A DNA stretch of 64,000 bases, taken from positions 80,803-144,802 of the forward strand of contig CAVYBK010000020.1 in the NCBI GenBank assembly GCA_963766725.1. The letters are read 5' to 3'. Positions 33,986 to 41,792 of this stretch are shown here, in pieces (positions within the stretch are counted from its first letter, which is position 1; each line of letters starts with the position of its first letter). The stretch is from DATEOR01 sp963766725 (GTDB taxonomy: Bacteria > Actinomycetota > Thermoleophilia > Gaiellales > Gaiellaceae). The position numbers were made by a program, and so were the translations under genes. The notes under the pieces were generated by a model. It was given only the letters and a program-made list of their open reading frames with translations, was not told the DNA's origin and did not search any database.

Positions 33986-35194
33986 TTGAGGCTGGATCGG
34001 AGGGTGTGCGTGCGCGAATCTCCCGCTAGCTCGATCAAACCAGGGACCGTGGGTGAGCTTCCGCTCCGCGAAGCGGGGCACGCGGATGCTCCAGGAGCGC
34101 GCGTCGAGCGCCTCTACGACGACTACGCGGGTCGCATCTACCGGTACTGCCTGACCCGGCTCGACTCGCCTGAAGAGGCGGAAGACGCGCTGCAAGCAAC
34201 GTATCTGAACGCCTGGCGCAGCCTCAACAGCGGCGTCGAGCCCCTTTCGAGCCGTCCGTGGTTGTTCCAGATCGCGGCGAATGTCTGCTCGTCGATGTTG
34301 CGTACGCGTTTGGGAGGCGCAACGGTGGAACTGCGGAGCCCCGAGACGTTCGACCAGATTCCGACGAACGACGAACCCAATGACGACCTTCTTGGGCTCT
34401 CGGCTGCACTTGCGGGGCTCCCCGAGCGGCAGCGCCGTGCGCTCCTCCTCCGGGATTGGCGCGGCCTGAGCTACGACGAGATCGCCGCGGAGCTGGGCTC
34501 CTCGTACCAGGCAGTGGAGACGCTTCTGTTTCGGGCACGAAGATCAGTCGCTGCCGGGCTACGACGTCCGGAGCCGGAGCTGGCAAAAGTGCCCGCGCGG
34601 GCACGGGCGCTCACGCCCCTGCCGTTCCTGCTCCCGCTCAAAGATGGCCTTGCGTCGATCAAGTCCGCCCTCGGCACCGGCGTTGCTCCGATCAAGGTCT
34701 CGCTCGGCGTCGCGCTCGGGGCAACGGCTCCTCTGGTCGCGTACGGAGTACTGGAGCGAGGAATCGAGAGCACGAAGCCGCCCACTACGGCCGCCGCGCC
34801 CCAAGTCCAGCTCGAGACGCCCTTGACGTACACCATGCCGGCCGCTGCTGTCGAGACGGAGAAGACGCCGGGAGTGGCCCAGAAGAAGCAAGCTTCGCCT
34901 CCAGCTTCCGACCCCTCTCCGGTCACGCACGGCGGTGAATCGCCCGGAGTCTCCGTGTCCGGACACGCTCACGAGTCCGGGCCCGATCCCGCTCCGCCGC
35001 CAGAACCGACCACTGATCCTCCCGCGGTCGAGGATCCTCCCGCGGTCGAGGAAGAGCCGCCTCCGAGCAAAGTGACCATCTGTCATCACACGGGATCGAA
35101 GAAGAATCCCACCGTGACGATCACGGTCGGCGAGGCTGCGGTCGAAGGTTTCCTGGCCAAGGGCGACGAGCTCGGCGCCTGCGCAGCACCCTGA
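33986..35194 (+). CDS. ECF sigma factor with membrane-anchored C-terminal extension
   Basis: 402 residues in one frame. The N-terminal half is an ECF sigma factor: region 2 in the sequence EEAEDALQATYLNAWRSL and region 4 in the sequence LSYDEIAAELGSSYQAVETL. After residue about 205 it continues with a hydrophobic, probably membrane-spanning segment (about 236-256), a Pro/Glu-rich linker, and a C-terminal module with an ICHHTGSKKNP...GDELGAC pattern holding two cysteines, a module known from secreted actinobacterial proteins. Start uncertain: TTG at 33986 gives the longest product, GTG at 34010 is an alternative. No separate anti-sigma gene is adjacent, so the extension may take that role. Confidence 0.82.
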   Translation: MRLDRRVCVRESPASSIKPGTVGELPLREAGHADAPGARVERLYDDYAGRIYRYCLTRLDSPEEAEDALQATYLNAWRSLNSGVEPLSSRPWLFQIAANVCSSMLRTRLGGATVELRSPETFDQIPTNDEPNDDLLGLSAALAGLPERQRRALLLRDWRGLSYDEIAAELGSSYQAVETLLFRARRSVAAGLRRPEPELAKVPARARALTPLPFLLPLKDGLASIKSALGTGVAPIKVSLGVALGATAPLVAYGVLERGIESTKPPTTAAAPQVQLETPLTYTMPAAAVETEKTPGVAQKKQASPPASDPSPVTHGGESPGVSVSGHAHESGPDPAPPPEPTTDPPAVEDPPAVEEEPPPSKVTICHHTGSKKNPTVTITVGEAAVEGFLAKGDELGACAAP

Positions 35195-35300
35195 GCGGCG
35201 GGCACAGCTGGATCGACTTGGGTGCGCCGGAGCCGTGGTAAGAGCCCCCGCCGACCGACCTCGTGACCCACCTGTCACTCGCGCCTCGAAGAGGATTGAG

Positions 35301-35381
35301 GTGACGATCACGGGCCGGGCCAGTCTCAGTCGACGCCATTTGGCGCACGGCGACGAGCTCGGAACGGGCGCAGCAGCCTGA
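35301..35381 (+). pseudogene. Decayed copy of the sigma factor's C-terminal module
   Basis: A 26-codon stretch reads VTITGRASLSRRHL, then AHGDELG and a stop, resembling the end of the gene just upstream, and the 40 bases after its stop repeat the 40 bases after that gene's stop with scattered changes (35195-35240 against 35384-35425). It has lost both cysteines. Looks like a remnant of a tandem duplication. The rest of 35195-35542 holds no gene that I can see. Confidence 0.55.
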
Positions 35382-35542
35382 GCGGCGCTCAGCTGGGTCG
35401 ACTTGGGTGCGGCTGGAGCTGGGGGTACTACCAGTGCAGCATGCGGCGAGTTTTCCTTCCCGGCGGTTGATGGCCTCTACCTAGTAGGACGCAGAATCCG
35501 ACGAAAACTTGCGCGCGGGTTTCGGGCGGCGACCCTGTCTCC

Positions 35543-35548
35543 TAGGGT
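35543..35548 (+). promoter_or_regulatory. -10 element for hyuA
   Basis: TAGGGT, exactly six bases before the ATG at 35555; leaderless arrangement. No convincing -35. Confidence 0.4.
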
Positions 35549-35554
35549 TGGCCG

Positions 35555-37297
35555 ATGGCCATCCTCGGGATCGACGTCGGCGGCACGTTCACGGACGCGG
35601 TCCTTTTCGAAGCCGGCGAGCTCCGCACGGCGAAGCTTCCGACTTCCGCTCGCCCGGAGGAGTCGGTCGTCGCAGCCGCCCGCGCCGTCGGTGCCGAGTC
35701 GGTCGAGCGCTTCACGCATGGGACGACGATCGCGACTAACGCGCTTCTCGAGCGCAAGGGCGCGCGAACAGCGTTTGTGGCGACCGCGGGCTTCGAGCAC
35801 CTGCTCCACCTTCGGCGACAGAATCGGGCACACCTGTACCGGTTGTGTTCCGACCATCCGGCGCCCCTCGTTCCGCTCGAGCGCTGCGTTGGCGTGCGCG
35901 AGCGGATCGGGCCCGAAGGCGTCGTGGAAGCGCTCGACCTCGCTTCGCTGCCTCAGCTTGATGCGGAGGCGGTTGCGATCTGCTTGCTCTTCTCCTTCCG
36001 GGACCCATCCCACGAGGCCACCGTGGCAGCGGAGGTGCGGCAGCGGCTACCCGACGCCCACGTCGTCGCGTCCCACGAGGTCTCGGCGGAGTTCCGGGAG
36101 TACGAGCGCGCCTCCACCACGGCCGTCGACGCGTACCTCGGGCCGGTGGTGTCTCGTTACCTGGGTTCTCTCGTCGAGCGCTGCGCTGAGGCGAGCCTCC
36201 CCGAGCCGCTGATAATGCGATCCTCGGGCGGAGTCGCTTCGGTACGGGAGGCGGCCGCCCATCCGGCGCCAATCCTGGTCTCTGGGCCTGCGGCTGGGGT
36301 CGTAGGCGCAGCTCGCGTGGCGCGAATGGCCGGAATCGAGAACGCGATCTCCCTCGACATGGGAGGCACGTCCACGGATGTTTGCCTGATCGCGGCTGGC
36401 GCGGCCGCGCGGAGCGCAGCGCGCGCGGTCGGCGGCTTGCCCGTGCGCCTGCCGACTGTCGACCTCCACACGGTCGGGGCGGGCGGTGGATCACTGGTCT
36501 GGCGGGACGCGGGCGGTGCTCTTCGGGTGGGTCCCGAGAGCGCGGGCGCGGATCCTGGGCCGGCCGCCTACGGGCGCGGTGGGACGCGGCCGACAGTCAC
36601 GGACGCCAATCTCCTGTTGGGTCGTCTGCCGGAGCGGTTGGCGGGCGGGCTCGAGCTGGACCGCGACGCTGCCGCGAGAGCGCTCGAGAAGTTGGATCCC
36701 GCCGAGGTCGTCGAGGTCGTCAACGCCGAGATGCTGCGTGCCCTGCGCGTCATCTCGGTCGAGCGAGGCCACGACCCCCGGGAGTTCGCCTTGATCGCCT
36801 TCGGAGGCGCTGGGCCCTTGCACGCATGCGCGCTTGCCGAGGAGCTCGAGATCGGGACGGTGCTGGTGCCGGCCGCCGCCGGCGTGCTGTCGGCGCTTGG
36901 ACTCGTGGCGAGCGACGAGCGGCGCGACACGGTGCGCTCCTACGTACGCCCCTTGGCGGAGGCGGGCGAGCTGCCGGCCGAGGGCGAGGCCGACCTCCGC
37001 TACACGGGTCAGTCGTTCGAGCTCACGGTGCCACTGGGCGCCGATGTCGCGGCGGCGTTTCATCGTGCGCACGAAGATCGGTACGGCTACTCGGATCGGG
37101 AGCGGCCCGTCGAGCTCGTCGCAGTGCGGACAGCCGACGTACGTCCCGGCCCGGAGCTCGTCCTCCCACCCGCCGAGCGGCTCGAAGTTGCCGGCCCCCA
37201 CGTGCTCGAGCTCGAGGGCGCGACGTGCTGGATTCCCCCGGGGTGGGTGGGGGTTCGGGACGGGACCGATAGCACTCTTCGACTCACGCGACTGTGA
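35555..37297 (+). CDS. hyuA: Hydantoinase/oxoprolinase subunit A
   Basis: ATP-dependent ring-opening of hydantoins or 5-oxoproline, acting with subunit B. The N-terminal actin-fold motif is LGIDVGGTFTDAV (residues 4-16), then FTHGTTIATNALLERKG, the SSGGVASV block and the second ATP site LDMGGTSTDV (near residue 268). 580 residues, about 100 short of the usual A subunit, with the C-terminal domain reduced. Stop overlaps hyuB by 4 bases. Substrate (hydantoin, N-methylhydantoin, acetone-type) cannot be told. Confidence 0.9.
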   Translation: MAILGIDVGGTFTDAVLFEAGELRTAKLPTSARPEESVVAAARAVGAESVERFTHGTTIATNALLERKGARTAFVATAGFEHLLHLRRQNRAHLYRLCSDHPAPLVPLERCVGVRERIGPEGVVEALDLASLPQLDAEAVAICLLFSFRDPSHEATVAAEVRQRLPDAHVVASHEVSAEFREYERASTTAVDAYLGPVVSRYLGSLVERCAEASLPEPLIMRSSGGVASVREAAAHPAPILVSGPAAGVVGAARVARMAGIENAISLDMGGTSTDVCLIAAGAAARSAARAVGGLPVRLPTVDLHTVGAGGGSLVWRDAGGALRVGPESAGADPGPAAYGRGGTRPTVTDANLLLGRLPERLAGGLELDRDAAARALEKLDPAEVVEVVNAEMLRALRVISVERGHDPREFALIAFGGAGPLHACALAEELEIGTVLVPAAAGVLSALGLVASDERRDTVRSYVRPLAEAGELPAEGEADLRYTGQSFELTVPLGADVAAAFHRAHEDRYGYSDRERPVELVAVRTADVRPGPELVLPPAERLEVAGPHVLELEGATCWIPPGWVGVRDGTDSTLRLTRL

Positions 37298-38775
37298 ATA
37301 TCGAGCTCCAAGTCATCGGCAGCGCTTTGCGCGCGGTCGCCGAGGAGATGGGCGCCGCGCTCGTCCGCTCGGCCTTCTCCGCCAACATAAAGGAGCGCCG
37401 CGACTGCTCGACCGCCCTCTTCGACTCCGACGGGCGCATGATCGCGCAGGCCGAGCACATCCCGGTCCACCTCGGCGCCATGCCCGACGCCGTCGCCGCT
37501 GTCATGGCGCACGACCCCGGCGCCGACGACGTGTGGATCCTGAACGATCCCTTCACCGGCGGCACACACCTGCCCGACATCACTCTCGTCTCGCGCACCG
37601 CACTGGGATTCGCCGCCACCCGCGCCCACCATGCCGACGTCGGCGGCTCCGAGCCGGGCAGCCTGCCCGCCGATTCCACAACCCTCGCGGACGAGGGTGT
37701 CGTCATCCCGCCGACCCGGCTCGACGACGATGTGCTCGCCCAGCTCGTCGCCCGGATGCGCAACCCCGAGGAGCGCCGGGGCGACCTTCGAGCCCAGCTC
37801 GCCGCGCACCACCTGGCCGCACGGCGCATCGCCGAGCTCTGCGCCCGGCGGGGGCACGAACGCGTCGCGGCCGCGATGGACGAGCTCTACGCCTACTCCG
37901 AGCGGCGCGTGCGCGCGGCGATCGGCGCGCTACCTGACGGACGCTTCGAGGCCACGGACGTCCTCGAGGCCAACGAAGGAGATTTGGAGCTGCGCGCGAC
38001 CCTCACGATCGCCGCCGAGGAGATCGAGATTGACTTCGCAGGCACAGCCCCTCAGCACGCGGGAAACCTCAACTGCCCGCTCGCCGTCACGCGTTCGGCC
38101 GCCTACTTCGTCGTCCGCTGCGTCACCGACCCCGACGTCCCCGCCTCGGGAGGCGCCTTCGCTCCCGTCGCGGTCACGGCACCCGAGGGCTCGCTGCTGA
38201 ACGCGCGCCCGCCCGCCGCGGTCGCGGCCGGCAACGTCGAGACCTCGTGCCGGATCGCCGACCTCCTCTTCGCCTGCTTCGCCCAAGCCGTGCCCGTCCC
38301 CGCCCAGGGCCAGGGCACGATGAACAACGTCACATTCGGGAACGACCGCTTCACCTATTACGAGACGATCGGTGGCGGGCAAGGCGCCTGCCCGGGGGCC
38401 GACGGGCCCTCGGGCGTGCACGTGACCATGTCGAACACGCTCTCGACGCCGACCGAGGCGCTCGAGCTCGCCTATCCACTCCGAATTCGCCGCCACGCAC
38501 TCCGTCTCGGATCCGGCGGTGATGGCACACATCGCGGCGGTGACGGCGTCATCAGGGAGATCGAGGCGCTGGAGCCCTGCCATTTCTCAGTCGTGAGCGA
38601 GCGGCGTCGTCACTCTCCCGAAGGAGTCGAGGGCGGCGACCCTGGACAGCCGGGCCGCAATCTCCTGAACGGCGAAGAGCGCGCGGGCAAGATCAGCGGC
38701 GACCTCGCACGCGGCGACGTGCTCACCGTCGAGACCCCCGGCGGGGGCGGTCACGGGCGCCACAGTCAGCCGTAG
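37294..38775 (+). CDS. hyuB: Hydantoinase B/oxoprolinase subunit B
   Basis: Partner of the A subunit in ATP-dependent hydrolysis. Hallmarks: EEMGAALVRSAFSANIKERRDCS, ILNDPFTGGTHLPDITLV (metal-binding region), and the C-terminal GGGQGACPGADGPSGVHVTMSNT-type segment (shown in part). 493 residues, near the lower end for the family. GTG start overlapping the hyuA stop by 4 bases; the two are one operon. Confidence 0.92.
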   Translation: MNIELQVIGSALRAVAEEMGAALVRSAFSANIKERRDCSTALFDSDGRMIAQAEHIPVHLGAMPDAVAAVMAHDPGADDVWILNDPFTGGTHLPDITLVSRTALGFAATRAHHADVGGSEPGSLPADSTTLADEGVVIPPTRLDDDVLAQLVARMRNPEERRGDLRAQLAAHHLAARRIAELCARRGHERVAAAMDELYAYSERRVRAAIGALPDGRFEATDVLEANEGDLELRATLTIAAEEIEIDFAGTAPQHAGNLNCPLAVTRSAAYFVVRCVTDPDVPASGGAFAPVAVTAPEGSLLNARPPAAVAAGNVETSCRIADLLFACFAQAVPVPAQGQGTMNNVTFGNDRFTYYETIGGGQGACPGADGPSGVHVTMSNTLSTPTEALELAYPLRIRRHALRLGSGGDGTHRGGDGVIREIEALEPCHFSVVSERRRHSPEGVEGGDPGQPGRNLLNGEERAGKISGDLARGDVLTVETPGGGGHGRHSQP

Positions 38776-38835
38776 AACGCGGGCGAGCTTGTACCCACCC
38801 CGAGATCCCATGCGCAGGCTAACGCCCGTCTCGTA

Positions 38836-38854
38836 GCGCGCCAGAAAGGCGCGC
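38836..38854. repeat. Perfect inverted repeat downstream of hyuB
   Basis: GCGCGCC, loop AGAAA, GGCGCGC. Sixty bases after the hyuB stop; could end hyuAB transcription, but no T-run follows on the plus strand (CAAAAGGGG). The rest of the 38776-38979 gap shows nothing else. Confidence 0.45.
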
Positions 38855-38979
38855 CAAAAGGGGTGCTACTGTGGGCTTCGACCGCGCACCGGCGGCGTGC
38901 GTTACGCGTCCCGCCCAGTGGGAATGCGAAGGCGCTCCGGTCGCGGCGAACAATCCACAACTCCGAGGACTTTCAGCAC

Positions 38980-40077
38980 ATGCATGCTCCAAACCATTAC
39001 GACGTAGCAGTGATCGGCGCCGGCCAGGCCGGCCTGACCATGGGCTACGAGCTCGCCCAGCAGAACCGCCGCTTCGTCATCCTCGACACCGCCGACTCGG
39101 TCGGTGCCGCGTGGCGCACGCGCTGGGACTCGCTCACGCTCTTCACGCCGCGGCGCTACGACAGCCTTCCCGGCCTCGAGTTCCCCGGCGACCCCGACGG
39201 CTATCCCGGCCGCGACGAGGTGATCGCCTACCTCGAGAGCTACGCGGAGACCCACGACCTCCCCGTGCAGCTCGGCAGCGAGGTCCGGTCGGTCCGAAAC
39301 GAGAACGGCGGCTTCAGGCTCGACCTTCAAGACGGCGCAGCCGTTGAGGCCGACCAGGTCGTCGTCGCTACCGGGCCCTTTCAGGTGCCACGCGTGCCAG
39401 CCCTCGCCGCCGACCTCGACACGGCCGTCTTTCAGACCCACAGCGTGGGCTACCGCAACCCGGGTGAGCTCCCCGACGGGCCCGTGCTCGTCGTGGGCGG
39501 CGGCAACACCGGATTCCAGATCGCCGAGGAGCTCGCGGCCGAGCGCGAGACCCATCTCTCCGTCGGATCGCGCCAGATGCCGCTTCCGCAGCGGATCGGC
39601 GGGCGCGACCTCTTCTGGTGGCTCGGCAAGCTCGGGATCCTCGAGAAGAGCATCGACACGAAGCTCGGCCGCCGCCTCTCCACCCGGGACACGCTCATCG
39701 GCTCGAGCCCGCGGACCGCCAAGCGCGCCGGCGTGACCATGCACGGCCGCGCAGTCGGCGCCTCCGGGCGAACGGTGGTCTTCGAGGACGGCTCGACCCT
39801 CGACGTGGCCGCAGCCATCTGGGCGACCGGCTACCGGTTCGACCACTCCTGGATCGACCTTCCGATCACGGATGACGACGGCAAGCTCGTCCACCGTCGC
39901 GGGGTCACGGACGTTCCCGGCCTCTATTTCCTCGGCCTTCCCTGGCAGCACACGCGCGGCTCCGCGCTCGTCGGCTGGGTGAAGGACGACGCCGAGTTCA
40001 TCGCGGAGCGGATCGCCGAGCGCGCTCCGGCCTCATCCCCCACCGCATTCGAAGGAGCGGCAACCCATGGCAAGTGA
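38980..40077 (+). CDS. FAD-dependent monooxygenase-like oxidoreductase
   Basis: 365 residues of the flavin-containing monooxygenase / pyridine-nucleotide-disulfide type. FAD-binding GAGQAGLTMGYEL (about 12-24), the VGAAWRTRWDSLTLFTP segment typical of YUCCA/CzcO-like proteins, the NADP-binding VVGGGNTGFQIAEEL (about 165-180), and the late ATGYRF motif. The ATG at 38980 is at the family start. The stop overlaps the multicopper oxidase start by 11 bases, so both are co-transcribed; CzcO-like proteins often sit next to metal-handling genes. Confidence 0.87.
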   Translation: MHAPNHYDVAVIGAGQAGLTMGYELAQQNRRFVILDTADSVGAAWRTRWDSLTLFTPRRYDSLPGLEFPGDPDGYPGRDEVIAYLESYAETHDLPVQLGSEVRSVRNENGGFRLDLQDGAAVEADQVVVATGPFQVPRVPALAADLDTAVFQTHSVGYRNPGELPDGPVLVVGGGNTGFQIAEELAAERETHLSVGSRQMPLPQRIGGRDLFWWLGKLGILEKSIDTKLGRRLSTRDTLIGSSPRTAKRAGVTMHGRAVGASGRTVVFEDGSTLDVAAAIWATGYRFDHSWIDLPITDDDGKLVHRRGVTDVPGLYFLGLPWQHTRGSALVGWVKDDAEFIAERIAERAPASSPTAFEGAATHGK

Positions 40078-41764
40078 CAACTTCCCGACCAGCACCGCCG
40101 GCCTGGCCCCCAGCGTCGAGACCCCCGTCGTCGAGCTTTCCGACGGCGACGAGCTCGACCTCACGATCGCCCCGGTCACGAAGGAGATCGACGGCGACAC
40201 CCTTCGCATGCTCGCCTACAACGGCTCGATCCCGGGTCCCACGCTGAAGGTGAGGCAGAACTCGGAGATCGTCGTCAACGTGCGGAACGAGGGCGACCTC
40301 GAGGCGACCGTGCACTGGCACGGGCTTCGCCTCGACAACCGCTACGACGGGACGCACGAGACACAGGCGCCAATCCCGGTCGGCGGGAGCTTCACGTACC
40401 GCATCGAGTTCCCCGACCCGGGCCTCTACTGGTACCACCCGCACATTCGCGAGGACTACGGCCAGGAGCTGGGCCTCTACGGCAACATCGTGGTCGAGCC
40501 CGCAGACGAGGACTACTGGCCGCCCGCGCACCGCGAGGTCGTCCTCACTCTCGACGACATCCTCATCGAGGACGGGCACGTGGCCGAGTTCAGCCACTCC
40601 GGGCCGAGCCACGTCGCGATGGGCCGCTTCGGCACCACGATGCTCGTCGGCGGCGAGACCGAGGTCGCCCTCGAGGCGAAGCGCGGAGAGGTCGTCCGCT
40701 TCTTCCTCACGAACACGGCCAACACGCGCGTGTTCCGGGTCGGAAGCGCCGGCGCGAAGATGAAGCTCGTCGGCGGAGACAGCGGCCGCGTCGAGCGCGA
40801 GGAGCTCGTCGAGGACGTGATCCTCGCTCCCTCCGAGCGCGTCGTGGTCGATGTTCAGTTTGACGCGGAGCGTGAGGCAGCGCTCGAGCACCGCACACCC
40901 GAGACGACCTACCGGCTCGCGTCCGTGACCGTCTCGGAGGACGAGGTCGAGCCGCTCGACTTCGAGACTCTGCGCGAGAACGCCGACCTGGCCGCCGAGC
41001 GCGAGCGGATCGCTCCGTATCTCGAGGCCGCGCCCGACAAGACGCTCTCACTCGTCGCCGAGATGGACATGGGCGGAGCCGTCGAGGGCGAGACGGGCGT
41101 CTTCGCCTGCCCCATGCACGCGGAGATCGTCGCGACCTGGGAAGGCAAGTGCCCGAAGTGCGGGATGAAGCTCATCCCGGCGGCGCCCGACGTGGCCGCG
41201 CCGACGGAGTACGCCTGCCCGATGCATCCCGAGATCACGGCAACCTGGGCCGGTGAGTGCCCGAAGTGCGGCATGACCCTGCGCCCGACCGGAGCCGGCG
41301 GCCACGAGGAGCACGAGCACCACCACCACGACGAGCACGCCCATGCGCACGACGCCTCGGGCGGCATCGAGTGGGAGGACGACATGGTCGAGGTCAACCG
41401 CGAGACGACGCCGGAGAACACGCGCTGGCTCATCGTCGACAAGAACACCGGCGACCGAGGGCACGCGATCGACTGGCGGTTCCGCGTCGGCGACCAGGTG
41501 AAGATCCGGATCGTCAACGAGAAGGACTCCGACCATCCGATGCACCACCCGTTCCACATCCACGGGGCGGGCCGCTTCCTCGTCCTCAGCCGCGACGGCA
41601 TCACCGAGCCCAACCTCGTCTGGAAGGACACGGTGCTGCTTCGGACCGGCGAGACCGTGGACATCCTGCTCGACGTGACGAATCCCGGCATCTGGATGGC
41701 GCACTGCCACATCGCCGAGCACCACGAGAGCGGGATGATGTTCACCTTCACCGTCGAGCCGTAG
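40067..41764 (+). CDS. Multicopper oxidase with two internal heavy-metal-binding modules
   Basis: 565 residues. Copper-site motifs of the multicopper oxidase fold: HWHG (about 83), WYHPH (about 122), HPFHIHG (about 493) and HCHIAEHHESGM (about 545). Between the second and third cupredoxin domains lie two copies of the ACPMH...GKCPKCGM heavy-metal-binding domain (about 347-371 and 382-408) and a His/Glu-rich stretch (about 413-430), probably copper-loading modules. No Sec or Tat signal is visible, unusual for the family. Shine-Dalgarno GAAGGAG before the ATG. Likely oxidises Cu(I) or organic substrates; exact role unknown. Confidence 0.9.
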   Translation: MASDNFPTSTAGLAPSVETPVVELSDGDELDLTIAPVTKEIDGDTLRMLAYNGSIPGPTLKVRQNSEIVVNVRNEGDLEATVHWHGLRLDNRYDGTHETQAPIPVGGSFTYRIEFPDPGLYWYHPHIREDYGQELGLYGNIVVEPADEDYWPPAHREVVLTLDDILIEDGHVAEFSHSGPSHVAMGRFGTTMLVGGETEVALEAKRGEVVRFFLTNTANTRVFRVGSAGAKMKLVGGDSGRVEREELVEDVILAPSERVVVDVQFDAEREAALEHRTPETTYRLASVTVSEDEVEPLDFETLRENADLAAERERIAPYLEAAPDKTLSLVAEMDMGGAVEGETGVFACPMHAEIVATWEGKCPKCGMKLIPAAPDVAAPTEYACPMHPEITATWAGECPKCGMTLRPTGAGGHEEHEHHHHDEHAHAHDASGGIEWEDDMVEVNRETTPENTRWLIVDKNTGDRGHAIDWRFRVGDQVKIRIVNEKDSDHPMHHPFHIHGAGRFLVLSRDGITEPNLVWKDTVLLRTGETVDILLDVTNPGIWMAHCHIAEHHESGMMFTFTVEP

Positions 41765-41780
41765 CCCAGGCCAGGGCAGC

Positions 41781-41786
41781 TAACGT
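41781..41786 (+). promoter_or_regulatory. -10 element for the ABC transporter
   Basis: TAACGT, six bases before the ATG at 41793; leaderless arrangement. Confidence 0.35.
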
Positions 41787-41792
41787 GGGCTC

